From Nonomuraea sediminis (GTDB taxonomy: Bacteria; Actinomycetota; Actinomycetes; Streptosporangiales; Streptosporangiaceae), in NCBI RefSeq assembly GCF_018531495.1, contig NZ_JAHDTI010000010.1:62001-126000 (forward strand): 64,000 nt of DNA. The letters are read 5' to 3'. The translations under genes were made by a program, and so were the position numbers. Positions 1 through 8,089 of this stretch are shown here, piece after piece. How positions within the stretch are numbered: the stretch's first letter is position 1; every line of letters begins with the position of its first letter. The notes under the pieces are model-generated. The model was not told the origin of the DNA and ran no database searches. It saw only the letters and a list, made by a program, of their open reading frames with translations.

Positions 1-349
1 GCGGGGTGAGGGCGCCGGTCTGGGCGATCTGCTGGAGATCAGGGTTGTCCAGCATCAGGACATCCGGAAGGGTACGTGAGGACGCCTGCTGGAGCACCTT
101 CTGGATCAGGGTCGCGCCGGGCACCGACTCTCGCTGGATGGTGACACCGGCCTGTCGGCCGCACGCGTCGATGACCTTCTGCCAGACCGTCTTGCCCGGA
201 TCGTTGTTGTAGTAATCGAGCACCCGCAGGCTTGAGGAGTCGCCGCCGGTATTCGAGCCGCCGCCGGGCCCCCCGCCGCAGGCGCTGAGCGCGAGGGGCA
301 GGGTGAGCATCGAGGCGAGCGCGGCCTGGGTCCGGGGGGAGCGGATCAT
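1..349 (-). CDS. Sugar ABC transporter substrate-binding lipoprotein (N-terminal part, runs off window)
   Basis: Solute-binding lipoprotein of a carbohydrate ABC importer, anchored outside the membrane. The visible 116 residues begin MIRSPRTQAALAS, then a hydrophobic signal peptide with lipobox LSAC at about residue 22 and a Gly/Ser-rich linker. The sequence after it (LRVLDYYNNDPGK, PDVLMLDNPDLQQIAQTG) is typical of family-1 extracellular binding proteins. The ATG at 349 is preceded by AAAGGA. The gene lies downstream of the LacI gene in the same direction and has a LacI-type palindrome 122 bp upstream, so it is probably LacI-controlled and inducible by a sugar. The substrate cannot be told; the rest lies outside the window. 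Confidence 0.85.
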   Translation of the reverse strand, partial: MIRSPRTQAALASMLTLPLALSACGGGPGGGSNTGGDSSSLRVLDYYNNDPGKTVWQKVIDACGRQAGVTIQRESVPGATLIQKVLQQASSRTLPDVLMLDNPDLQQIAQTGALTP

Positions 350-470
350 GTCGTGTCCTTTCGGATACGGAAGGTTCCGGGGCGGTTTGGTGTCGATGGG
401 CCAACACCGCGGGGGGGCGGGGTGGGGGGGGGTTGGGGGTCGTGCCGCATCGACGGCGGCTGAGCGGGGC

Positions 471-486
471 GTCGATGCGCATCGAC
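471..486. promoter_or_regulatory. Probable LacI operator upstream of the ABC lipoprotein gene
   Basis: Perfect 16-bp palindrome GTCGATGCGCATCGAC with the central CG usual for LacI-family sites. It lies in the gap between the LacI gene and the transporter gene. A near-identical palindrome lies just upstream of the LacI gene itself (1575-1590), which supports both as sites of the same repressor (inference). Confidence 0.7.
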
Positions 487-524
487 TTTGTGCGTAGCGG
501 GTCCTGGGTCGAAGCCACCGATGA

Positions 525-1553
525 TCAGTGGGCGGGAGCGGGCATCACGGTCGTACGACGAGTGAGTCGTGGCGCGACCAGCTCGATCGCGGGAGGTTCC
601 ACCGCGGAACTCGGATCGAGTAGCCAGAACAGCGTCTCCATCGCGCGCCGCGAGACGTCGCGTGGTTCCTCGGAGACATTTGTGTACTGCGGATCGGACA
701 GTTCGGCCTCCCGGTCGGGACTGAGTCCGATGACGGAGATGTCACGGCCCGGCACGACGTCTCGCTTCCGCAGTGCGTCCAGCAGCGGCACGATCGCGTC
801 GCTGTGCGGCACCAGCACTCCGAGACGCCCGCTGGTGCGCTGAGCGAGGAGCTGATCGGCGACCTTCGCGGCGGCCTCCCGTCCACGCTCGACCGGTTCG
901 ATCACCGTCAGCGGAAGGCCGCGCACCTGTGCCTGCCGACGCACCGATCGCAGAAACCGGCCGACGTAGTTCAGGCCACGCTTCATCGCCGAGGCCGTAT
1001 AGCCCACCACGACGATCTCGTCGTGCTGGGTGTCGGCCAGCTCGTCGACGGCCATCCGAGCCGCCGCCTCGAAGTCGAGGTCGACGCAGTGCAGCCCGGC
1101 CGGGTCGGCCGGCACACCGATGAGCACCACCGGAACGGACAGTGCGGCGGCCACCGGGACCCGGTCGTCCTGCTCCTGGATGTCCATCATGATGATCGCG
1201 TCGCACAGGGCCCGTCCGGCGAGGCGCCGCAGACCCGCCGAGCCCTCGTCCGCGGTCACCAGGAGAACCTCGTGATCGTGGGCGCGAGCCGAGCTGGCGA
1301 TGGTCTCTATGAACGGAAGCAACCCGAAGACCTCACCCCCGACCCCGAAGGGCACGACCAGACCGATGACCTGGGTACGACGCCCCGCCAGAGCCCGGGC
1401 ACTGGAGTGCGGCTCGTAGGTGAGCTGTTCCATCGCGTCCAGGACCCGTCGCCGCGTGCGCTCAGAGATGGGTCTCTTGCCAGTCATCACATAGGACACG
1501 GTGCTCTGCGATACGCCGGCGACGCGCGCGACGTCCTTGCTGGTGAACGCCAT
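525..1553 (-). CDS. LacI-family transcriptional regulator
   Basis: Sugar-responsive repressor of 342 residues. The N-terminus (MAFTSKDVARVAGVSQSTVS) is a LacI helix-turn-helix followed by the hinge helix; the rest is a periplasmic-binding-protein-like sensor ending with the usual C-terminal subdomain. The same frame stays open far upstream (to 2291), but LacI homology starts exactly at the ATG at 1553 and a purine-rich stretch precedes it, so this start is chosen. The neighbouring sugar-binding lipoprotein gene downstream is the likely target, and the palindromes at 471-486 and 1575-1590 are likely operators, giving autoregulation plus transporter control. Confidence 0.9.
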   Translation of the reverse strand: MAFTSKDVARVAGVSQSTVSYVMTGKRPISERTRRRVLDAMEQLTYEPHSSARALAGRRTQVIGLVVPFGVGGEVFGLLPFIETIASSARAHDHEVLLVTADEGSAGLRRLAGRALCDAIIMMDIQEQDDRVPVAAALSVPVVLIGVPADPAGLHCVDLDFEAAARMAVDELADTQHDEIVVVGYTASAMKRGLNYVGRFLRSVRRQAQVRGLPLTVIEPVERGREAAAKVADQLLAQRTSGRLGVLVPHSDAIVPLLDALRKRDVVPGRDISVIGLSPDREAELSDPQYTNVSEEPRDVSRRAMETLFWLLDPSSAVEPPAIELVAPRLTRRTTVMPAPAH

Positions 1554-1574
1554 GACACCCCTTTGGAGGAAATC

Positions 1575-1590
1575 GTCGATACGTATCAAC
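1575..1590. promoter_or_regulatory. Probable LacI autoregulatory operator
   Basis: GTCGATACGTATCAAC is a near-perfect palindrome (core GATACGTATC is perfect) 22 bp upstream of the LacI start codon. It differs from the perfect site at 471-486 at three of sixteen positions and shares the central CG. Confidence 0.65.
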
Positions 1591-1663
1591 CGCCAGTTCC
1601 GACACGCTACGACGGCGATCGTCCGAGCCACAAGACATCTCCGGAAATATTCTGCAATCCCTG

Positions 1664-1745
1664 TGGTTGCCCGAAACTCGGCCGTTGGGGCCGACCTGGG
1701 GTTCGGTCTGGCAGGCATGATCGCCGTCATGGCATTGCAGCTAGG
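1664..1745 (+). mobile_element. Solitary end fragment of an rve-type insertion sequence
   Basis: The stretch starting TGCCCGAAACTCGGCC and ending in CATGATCGCCGTCATGGC matches the left ends of the two larger IS remnants at 22630 (same strand) and near 8058 (opposite strand). No transposase coding sequence follows, so only an end has survived here. Confidence 0.6.
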
Positions 1746-1759
1746 GAGCGAAGCGAGGA

Positions 1760-2260
1760 CTCCTTCAGGACTTCGAACGTGCCGCCGACCAGCGGGACAT
1801 CTGACGAGGAGGGATGTACTCGAAGCTGACCAGCCCCAGCCGTCGCAGATCGAGTGACGGCGCATGCGTCCACCGGTGCTTCGAGGTCGTCGCGAGCGTC
1901 CACTTGGCCTAATGCCGACGCCACCGCGGCGACCGGGCCCGGTAGGAGAGCAGCGACGGGTGCGACGACACCGACCGTTGCCGGAATCCCTGCTCCCAGG
2001 TGAGCCGGGTCTCGGCTCCAAGCTCCCATCCCTTTCGGTGGACCTCGTGCCATGCCCGTGCGTCCATGCCCGCCGGGTCGTCGTGAACCAGGCGACCCCA
2101 TCACGCACCAGGCGGTCGCGCACCCGGCGGACCCGCGTCCTCCTCGCGGTACCGCGCGTCGTGCTCCGCCATCGGATCCGTCGCTGGATCAGCCATGCAG
2201 ACCGCCCTGGTGATGAGTTGTCGCGCCCGCACCCGTCACACCTACGACGGGACACGACGA
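1760..2260 (-). pseudogene. Decayed coding sequence of unknown function
   Basis: No intact gene is seen between the LacI start and the sigma factor at 2278. On the minus strand one frame reads as protein-like text (for example RLVHDDPAGMDARAWHEVHR and RRLGLVSFEYI) but is broken by in-frame stops near 2130 and 1940. I do not recognise the family. The stretch may be the remains of a gene neighbouring the IS end at 1664-1745. Confidence 0.3.
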
Positions 2261-2277
2261 GGCGGAAGGATGACGTG

Positions 2278-3276
2278 ATGAGTGCGGACACGCGGCTGGA
2301 TGAGCTGAGCGAGAGCGGTCTGGACGGGGTCGACGAGTCGGCGTTCTCGGGGCTGGCGGAGCGGCACCGGCGGGAGCTGCACGTGCACTGCTACCGGATG
2401 CTCGGCTCGTTCGAGGACGCCGAGGACACCGTGCAGGAGACCTTCCTCCGTGCCTGGCGGCGGCGGGAGACCTTCGAGGGGCGGTCGACGTTCCGGGCCT
2501 GGCTGTACCGGATCGCCACCAACGCCTGCCTGGACCTGCTCGCCAAGTGCCGCCCGGAGCCTGCGACCGGCGGCGAGGTGCTGTGGCTGCAGCCCTACCC
2601 AGACCGGCTGCTCGACGAGCTGCCCGCGGGCCACGCGGACGAGCCGGAGACCGTCGCCGTCGCGCGGGAGACCATCGAGCTGGCGTACCTGGTCGCAGTC
2701 CAGCACCTCGCGCCGCGCCCGCGGGCCGTGCTGATCCTTCGGGACGTGCTCGGCTGGCCGGCGAAGGACGTCGCGGAGCTCCTCGGGGACTCCGTCAACT
2801 CCGTGAACAGCGCGCTGCAGCGGGCCCGCGCCGGCATGCGGGAGCACCTGCCCGCCGAGCGGCAGGACTGGACCGGCGGCGAGGAAGACGCCGGGACGCG
2901 CGAGGTAGTGCGCCGCTATACCGACGCCAGCGTGGCCACGGACGTCGACGGACTCGCCGCGCTGCTGCGGGACGACGTCCGCTGCTCGATGCCGCCCACG
3001 CCGGGCCTGTACGTCGGCCGCGACACGGTGGTGAACGAGTGGGTCGAGAGCGGCTTCGAGGGCATGAAGCACCTGCGCGCCGTCCTCACCTCCGTGAACC
3101 GGCAGCCCGCCGTCGCCTTCTACCTCTGGCGGAAGCGGGAGGGCGCGTACCTGCCGCTGACAATCGACGTCCTCCGCGTCACCGGCGGGGCGATCACCGA
3201 GATCCTCACGTTCCACGACGACCAGTTCCCGCGGCTCGGGCTGCCGGAGCGCCTGCCGGCGGACGGCACGGAGTAG
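2278..3276 (+). CDS. ECF RNA polymerase sigma factor with SnoaL-like C-terminal domain
   Basis: Extracytoplasmic-function sigma factor, 332 residues. Region 2 is visible at about residues 35-100 (HCYRMLGSFEDAEDTVQE), region 4 at about 150-205 (RDVLGWPAKDVAELLGDS), and a C-terminal SnoaL/NTF2-like domain fills the rest (ECF families with such tails use it in place of an anti-sigma factor). It resembles the SigX5/TIGR02960 group. The frame is open from 1864 but homology and the GGAAGGA site favour the ATG at 2278. No zinc-finger anti-sigma gene follows; a DUF6069 membrane protein does, a partner often seen beside such sigma factors. Confidence 0.88.
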   Translation: MSADTRLDELSESGLDGVDESAFSGLAERHRRELHVHCYRMLGSFEDAEDTVQETFLRAWRRRETFEGRSTFRAWLYRIATNACLDLLAKCRPEPATGGEVLWLQPYPDRLLDELPAGHADEPETVAVARETIELAYLVAVQHLAPRPRAVLILRDVLGWPAKDVAELLGDSVNSVNSALQRARAGMREHLPAERQDWTGGEEDAGTREVVRRYTDASVATDVDGLAALLRDDVRCSMPPTPGLYVGRDTVVNEWVESGFEGMKHLRAVLTSVNRQPAVAFYLWRKREGAYLPLTIDVLRVTGGAITEILTFHDDQFPRLGLPERLPADGTE

Positions 3277-3433
3277 TCCCGGTGTGGACGCTCGCGCTGC
3301 GCGGTGGTCGCGGCGGTCCTGTGGAACCCCGGCCGTCGCACGGCGAGGGTGCGCATCGTCACCCCAAGGCCAGGACCGTCACATGCCGGTCAACACACCC
3401 CGTAGGCCAGTTACCGAATGATGGAGGAACGAC

Positions 3434-3889
3434 ATGAACAGCATGAATGACACCGGGGGCGTCGCAGGCCCGGCATCGGGCCAGACCAGCCACACCCACC
3501 GACTCCGCGGGCTCGCCGGCACCGGCTTGATTGCCACGCTCGCAGCGATGGTGGCCACCACCCTCGCCGCTGCGCTTGCCCAGACCGTTGGCGTCGACTT
3601 CGAGGTCCCCGATGGCGGCGAGTCGATCCCGTTGCCCGGGTTCGCCGTGGTGACCGGCTTCTTCTCCGTCGTGGGCATCGTCATCGCCGTCGCTCTTCTT
3701 CGTTGGAGCGCTCGCCCCGCCGAGCGTTTCGTGTGGACGGCAGTGTCGCTGACCGCGATCTCGTTTGTCCCGCCCCTCCTCTCCGGGGCAAACACCGCTA
3801 CCACCATCGCCCTCCTCGGGCTACACCTCGTCCCTGCGGCGGTGATGATCCCCATCCTGGCGCGGAGCCTCCGTACCCGGAGCGATTGA
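3434..3889 (+). CDS. DUF6069 family membrane protein
   Basis: Small integral membrane protein of 151 residues. A polar N-terminal tail of about 25 residues is followed by four hydrophobic segments (about 28-50, 72-92, 97-118 and 120-140). The first is alanine-rich and is followed by a short acidic extracytoplasmic loop. This arrangement matches DUF6069 proteins of actinomycetes. GGAGG lies 8 bp before the ATG. It is 157 bp downstream of the SnoaL-tailed ECF sigma gene, in the same direction, so it may be a target or membrane partner of that sigma factor. No enzymatic motif is seen. Confidence 0.72.
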   Translation: MNSMNDTGGVAGPASGQTSHTHRLRGLAGTGLIATLAAMVATTLAAALAQTVGVDFEVPDGGESIPLPGFAVVTGFFSVVGIVIAVALLRWSARPAERFVWTAVSLTAISFVPPLLSGANTATTIALLGLHLVPAAVMIPILARSLRTRSD

Positions 3890-4091
3890 CGATCCCGCAA
3901 CGGGACCACGCGCGGCGCAAGGGCGTGCGGGGTCGCTCAAGGTCGGCTCTAAAAAGCTCTGACCTGCGGAAAACGTCCGCAATCGCGATCAAGGCCGCTC
4001 CCTGCGGATATGTGAGTGCGGACACCTTGACGCGACGCCCCGTCTCGTAGAAGCCTCCGAGTGGGCAACTTCTCGCGAGGAGGTCGTACGG

Positions 4092-4535
4092 ATGACTGGT
4101 GAAGAAGAGGCCCGGGAGCAGGATCCGGCTGCGTTAGAGCGGATGTGGCAGCACTCGCTACACCTGGACACGATGCTGTTCCAGCGGGCCAACCTGTTCT
4201 TGGTGGTGGAGTCCCTGTTGATCGTCGCCTTCGCGCTGGTGCTGGGGGTAGCGAATCAGCCGGGTAGCGCGATCACTGACATGGCTCTCGCGGTCGTGAG
4301 GGTCATCGCGGTATTCGGCATGTTGCTCACGGCGGTTTGGGGCTATGTGGGCCACCGTCACTTGCGCTACTACGAGCTGCTTCGGGCAAGACAACGAGAT
4401 GTCTTTCCGGAGTACAAGGAGCTCAGGGAGCAATGGCGCCCAAGGGGCATCAGCTCTCTTCCGCTGGTCACATACTTCCTGCCGCTGCTCGCCGGCGCAC
4501 TGTGGATTCTCTGCTTGCTGATCACATTGCGCTGA
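4092..4535 (+). CDS. Hypothetical membrane protein
   Basis: Protein of 147 residues with a good ribosome site (GAGGAGG, 8 bp upstream). The N-terminal 25 residues are charged. Three hydrophobic segments follow, at about 33-54, 62-88 and 124-146, with a basic amphipathic stretch (HRHLRYYELLRARQRDVFPEY) between the second and third. I do not recognise the family. It has no operon partner: the next DNA downstream is decayed HNH and recombinase sequence. Confidence 0.65.
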   Translation: MTGEEEAREQDPAALERMWQHSLHLDTMLFQRANLFLVVESLLIVAFALVLGVANQPGSAITDMALAVVRVIAVFGMLLTAVWGYVGHRHLRYYELLRARQRDVFPEYKELREQWRPRGISSLPLVTYFLPLLAGALWILCLLITLR

Positions 4536-4558
4536 TGCGGGCGTGTACCCGAACCCGG

Positions 4559-4760
4559 CTACCAGTCCTGTGAGGTGCAGAGGGGCGGGCCTGGCGGTGG
4601 CCCGTTGCCCCGTTCTTGATTGCAGGCTCTCAGCTTGCCGTTGCGTGGCGGGCATGTAGGGCATGGGGCGTTGCTGCCGCGTGATGGCCGCATCGCGAGC
4701 GGGTCGACGGGTTGGTCGCGGTTGAGCCTGATCGGATCGCTGTGGTCGGCTTCGCCCGCT
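4559..4760 (-). pseudogene. HNH endonuclease C-terminal remnant
   Basis: Read on the minus strand, this segment gives ADHSDPIRLNRDQPVDPLAM, then NAPCPTCPPRNGKLRACNQE and a stop. The DH...N...CPxC...CNQ pattern is that of small actinobacterial HNH endonucleases at their C-terminus. The N-terminal part is absent, and the remnant abuts a recombinase fragment on the other strand at about 4770. Confidence 0.45.
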
Positions 4761-4769
4761 CCGTCATGG

Positions 4770-4960
4770 CCGCAGGGCTCGGGATGGGCCGCTCGCCCAA
4801 GCTGACGGTACGGCAGCAGGCCGAACTGGTGCGCATGCATGCCACCGGCGAGTACACCGTCGCCGACCCGATGGAGGTGTTCTCCATCGGAAGGGCGACG
4901 GTGTACCGCGCTCTCGAACGCGCAGGCGTAGGCACGCCGGCCGGCGGAGCCCGGACATGA
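4770..4960 (+). pseudogene. Serine recombinase (resolvase) C-terminal HTH remnant
   Basis: The reading frame gives RSPKLTVRQQAELVRMHATG followed by YTVADPMEVFSIGRATVYRA. This is the C-terminal helix-turn-helix of resolvase/invertase-type serine recombinases. The catalytic N-terminal domain with the active serine is missing, so the gene is inactive. It is probably a relic of a Tn3-like or related element. Confidence 0.6.
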
Positions 4961-5041
4961 GCACGCCCGCCTCATCAGAACTGCGGCCTGGCCGCCGACG
5001 TCATCAACCCGGAACTCGAGCCGCACTCTCTGTTCTGAGGC

Positions 5042-5824
5042 TCACGAAGCCGTGGGGAATTGGGCCGGCAGGCCGTCCAACAACTGGCTCAGCAGCGGGT
5101 ATCCGCCATCGACGCGGATCACCTGGCCGGTGACCGTGGCGAACGCGCCGTCCACGAGCGCGGCGATCGGGCGAGCCAGGTCCTGCGGCCGCAGCATCGT
5201 GCCGGTCACCGACCGATCGCGGAAGTGGCGCCGGATGCCCTCGGTGAACACCTCAGCGGTGGCATCGGTACCAACCGCGCCAGGGGCGACGGCATTGACG
5301 GTGATGCCGTCCCGTATGGCCTCGCCGGCGACCTGTTGGGCGAAGGCGTTCACGGCGGCCTTGGCAGTGGACTGGGCGGCGCTGCCGATGATCAGCTCGG
5401 CCGCGGTGGCGGAGACGTAGACGATCCGGCCGGACCGCCGTTGACGCATGACCGGCAGCACCCGCCGGGTCAGGTGGTAGACGCCGGCCAGCTCATCACT
5501 CATCTTGGCCGCGAACGCCTCCCACGGCACATGCTCCAGCGGGCCGAATGGCGGCGCCGCGGTGTGGGCGTTGGCCACCAGCACGTCGATCCGCCCGTGC
5601 TCGGCGACCACCCGGTCCACCAGCGTGGTCACCTGGGCCTCGTCAGTCACGTCGGCCTGGATCGCCTGCGCGGCGCCGATCTGCTTGGCCACCAGCTCTG
5701 CGGACTCGGCGTCGCGCAGATAGTTGACGATCACGTAATAGCCGAGCCGACCCAACTCCCCCGCGGTCGCGGCCCCGATTCCCCGGCTGGCTCCGCTGAC
5801 CAGCGCCACTTGCTTGCCGTTCAT
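5042..5824 (-). CDS. SDR family oxidoreductase lacking the canonical catalytic tyrosine
   Basis: Short-chain dehydrogenase/reductase-fold protein, 260 residues. The cofactor motif GASRGIG is at residues 11-17 and the lysine of the YxxxK motif is present (K155), but the tyrosine position holds glutamine (AAQSTAK, Q151). The NAG motif reads NAH. The serine before it (VYVSA, S138) is kept. It may therefore be a non-catalytic or altered SDR. It is divergent from an HxlR-type regulator with an inverted repeat between the genes, the usual layout of a reductase controlled by a redox- or electrophile-sensing HxlR protein. The substrate is unknown. Confidence 0.85.
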   Translation of the reverse strand: MNGKQVALVSGASRGIGAATAGELGRLGYYVIVNYLRDAESAELVAKQIGAAQAIQADVTDEAQVTTLVDRVVAEHGRIDVLVANAHTAAPPFGPLEHVPWEAFAAKMSDELAGVYHLTRRVLPVMRQRRSGRIVYVSATAAELIIGSAAQSTAKAAVNAFAQQVAGEAIRDGITVNAVAPGAVGTDATAEVFTEGIRRHFRDRSVTGTMLRPQDLARPIAALVDGAFATVTGQVIRVDGGYPLLSQLLDGLPAQFPTAS

Positions 5825-5873
5825 CTGTCTCTCCTGACTCGTCGTACGAAGACGCGAGAGACGCTAGGTTTTG

Positions 5874-5910
5874 GGCTTACCTTTTGTAAGTACGCACCTT
5901 CAGGTAAGCC
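5874..5910. promoter_or_regulatory. Candidate HxlR operator between SDR and hxlR genes
   Basis: An 8-bp perfect inverted repeat, GGCTTACC (5874-5881) and GGTAAGCC (5903-5910). A smaller repeat CTTAC-N5-GTAAG is nested at its left half (5876-5890). The position in the 110-bp divergent promoter fits control of both genes by the HxlR protein. Confidence 0.6.
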
Positions 5911-5934
5911 GTAGAGATAGCGGTAGGTGAGCAG

Positions 5935-6342
5935 GTGGACGAGAGCGACGCCCGGTGGATCAGTGACACGTTTCACAGCGATTGCCCCGGGCGGGAGGTG
6001 ATGGAACATGTCACCGGACGGTGGGTGCCGATGATCCTGGCCGCCCTGACGCCTGGGCCAATGCGCTTCTTCGAGTTGCGCCAGCGCATCGAGGGCATCA
6101 GCGAGAAAATGCTCTCCGCCAAACTGCGGACCCTTGTCCGCGACGGGCTGGTAGAGCGCACCGTCGAGCCAACCACACCGCCGCAGGTCAGCTATGAGCT
6201 GACCGATTTGGGTCAAGGCCTGTCCCGCCCGTTCGGCCAACTGGTCCGCTGGATTTCGGCGCACACCCCGGAGGTCATCGCGGCCCAGCAGCGCTATGAC
6301 CGCAGCATAAATCCTGCGGGTCAGGCGATTCCGAGTCCGTAA
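5935..6342 (+). CDS. HxlR-family winged-helix transcriptional regulator
   Basis: DNA-binding regulator of 135 residues. The family hallmark SDCPGREVMEHVTGRWVPMI is near residues 15-34, with a conserved N-terminal cysteine that in related proteins (HypR, YodB) senses electrophiles or oxidants. The winged helix follows (FFELRQRIEGISEKMLSAKL). A GTG start is used with AGGTGA upstream. It is transcribed divergently from the SDR gene at 5042 and is closed by a 16-bp hairpin at 6387. Its target is most likely the SDR gene and itself. Confidence 0.88.
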   Translation: MDESDARWISDTFHSDCPGREVMEHVTGRWVPMILAALTPGPMRFFELRQRIEGISEKMLSAKLRTLVRDGLVERTVEPTTPPQVSYELTDLGQGLSRPFGQLVRWISAHTPEVIAAQQRYDRSINPAGQAIPSP

Positions 6343-6386
6343 CGCAGATCGTGGTGATCTGCACCTCCTATCATCAGCTCGCTTGC

Positions 6387-6423
6387 CCACGCCCTCCTGG
6401 CGTTCGACGCCAGGAGGGCGTGG
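6387..6423 (+). terminator. Strong hairpin terminator after the HxlR gene
   Basis: Perfect 16-bp stem (6387-6402 pairing with 6408-6423) closed by the 5-nt loop TTCGA, 45 bp after the HxlR stop codon. No T-tract follows, as is common in actinomycetes. Confidence 0.8.
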
Positions 6424-6426
6424 TAA

Positions 6427-6735
6427 TCGAGAGGCAAGCAACCAGCGCCGACAGCTACCGGGACCGCTCCTGCCGCGGAGTCCGACACTCCTGCCCCCGC
6501 CGCGAAGACAGAGAAGAAGAAACTCCCCAGCGTGGTCGGCATGAACCTGCAGGTCGGGCAGGACACGCTCCAGGCCGCATGCTTCTACGTCCTCGACGAC
6601 CAGGACGCGACAGGACAGGGCCGATTGCTGATCTACGACCGCAACTGGGTGGTCACCAAGATGAAGCCGCCCGCAGGGAGCAAGGTGAGCGCCGACACGC
6701 TGATCACCCTGTACGCCAAGAAGTACGGCGAGTAG
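6427..6735 (+). pseudogene. 5'-truncated PASTA-like secreted protein
   Basis: An open frame from 6427 (after a stop at 6424) reads a Pro/Ala/Thr-rich linker and then KLPSVVGMNLQVGQDTLQAA. This is the start of a PASTA-like domain (the VVGM..QxAQ pattern) and ends LYAKKYGE. There is no signal peptide or plausible start before the linker, and the hairpin at 6387 sits directly upstream. The first half was therefore lost. The GTG at 6532 could start a 67-residue piece, but that would begin inside the domain. Confidence 0.5.
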
Positions 6736-6836
6736 GTCGCCTCGCCTGTCCGCAGCCGGACAACCAGCCCGACAACCTCACGGGCACCACACGCGTCTCA
6801 TGCCTGTCACGTTCCATCCCCACTCCTCAGGGGCGC

Positions 6837-7111
6837 GTGTTGATCAAACGTCTGCTCGTTGCAGCCACTCTCGCGGGCGTCGTTCTCGAAGCCCCCGCTG
6901 CGGCCCCTCCCCCCCTCCGCGGCCACGCTCGCGCACGCCAGCACGGCATCGTCCTGCTACAAGCAGAGCGGGAACCACTGGGGTGTGCATCACGCCCGGA
7001 GCGTTCTGCTTGAAGGCCGCCCATAACAGGTACTGCTATGCCAAGGTCACCAACAAGCGGTACAAGTGCACGTACAAGAACGCCGACCCGTACTGGCGGT
7101 GGAGAGCCTAG
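6837..7111 (+). pseudogene. Frameshifted small secreted protein
   Basis: The GTG at 6837 starts a clear signal peptide (LIKRLLVAATLAGVV ... APAAAP). Afterwards the protein-like text jumps frame: ATLAHASTASSCYK in a second frame, then CITPGAFCLKAAHNRYCYAK ending YWRWRA in a third. Two frameshifts would be needed to restore one protein of about 90 residues with several cysteines. It resembles the small Cys- and aromatic-rich exported proteins of actinomycetes. Function is unknown. Confidence 0.4.
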
Positions 7112-7203
7112 GAGCAGACTCCCCCTACGGAACGCGGAGAGATGCGAATGCCCCGCCGCCCCCATGGAGCAGCGGGGCAATGTCCAAACCTACGCCCAGG
7201 CGG

Positions 7204-7470
7204 CTACCAGGTGATGGTCGGGCTGAACCGGAAGGCATACCCGACGTACTTACCTTCGTAGTACGCATCGACGTTGAAGTACGTCTCGTAGCTGTGGCCG
7301 CCCTTCATCCAGATCACGTCGACCGGCCCGTAGCGCTTGTACCAGACCTTCGCCCGGGCGTCAGGCGTGCAATCGTAGGTGTGGCCGTTGACGTACCCCT
7401 CGGCAGTGTCGCTGACGTGAATGGTGACGCTGCAGTTCGACCAAAGGCCGGGATTCGCCGCGCAATCCAG
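7204..7470 (-). pseudogene. Secreted-protein C-terminal remnant cut by an IS
   Basis: The minus strand encodes about 85 residues (NPGLWSNCSVTIHVSDTAEG ... HTYDCTPDARAKVWYKRY) ending YAFRFSPTITW. This looks like the C-terminal part of a small exported protein with two cysteines. It is fused in frame, near 7470, to integrase residues of the neighbouring IS, so the 5' part was replaced by the element. I do not recognise the family. Confidence 0.45.
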
Positions 7471-8058
7471 AGTTCGGTGAACGCGTTGGCCTGCGGAGCC
7501 CGAGGTGGCGTCTTGAGGATGCCGATGCCCTTGGCCGTGAAGACTTCGTCGAACATCGTGGTGTACTTCGTGTCCCGATCGCGGATGAGGAACCTGAACC
7601 CCTCCCCCTGTCCCCCAGAGCGGCGAGTTCACCGGCGATCCGCCGGTAACCCCACAGCGGAGTCTCCCGGGCCAGACGAAGCGCCAAGGCCTGGACGGAG
7701 ACGCGGATGGGAGGCCGACCCTGGCTATGGCGCTTGAAGTTCCAGCGCCGCCGTACCGGATCGGCGTGCGAGCCCAGCAGCGTGCCCGGCGTCACGAACA
7801 ACCGCCGACGACCGGCTGGGGACAGCAGCCGCGCCAGCGCGCTGGTCACCGCCCGATCCGCCCACGACGGCCGAGGCCTTGCCACCTGCCGAAGCAACAC
7901 CGCGAGCTGATGACGCAAGACCCGACCTCTGCGAGCGACCCAGCAGCACCACCACCCCGCGAGCCGGATGAAGATCAGATAGAGCAACCGCAGCGGCATG
8001 AACAGCGATCATGCCCGCCAGAACAGGAACGCCAAACCCAGGTCAGCCCCAACGGCTG
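7470..8058 (-). mobile_element. Degenerate rve-type insertion sequence (integrase-like transposase)
   Basis: The minus strand begins with an IS end (CCGTTGGGGCTGACCTGG) also seen at 1664 and 22630, then codes a transposase from the ATG at 7999 (MPLRLLYLIFIRLAGWW ... LARETPLWGYRRIAGELAAL). The middle of the gene is deleted near 7620. The frame resumes at FLIRDRDTKYTTMFDEV and PRAPQANAF of the rve catalytic core, then runs into the secreted-protein remnant. It is inactive. The family is the actinobacterial integrase-core transposases with the WGYRRI motif. Confidence 0.65.
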
Positions 8059-8089
8059 AGGCACCCACAGGCCCAGGGCGCGCTCCCCG

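Noticed and set aside
525..2291. 588-residue frame covering the LacI gene and 740 bp upstream
   Set aside because: LacI homology begins at residue 247 (ATG 1553); the upstream part is Arg/Gly/Ser-rich shadow translation and covers an IS end.
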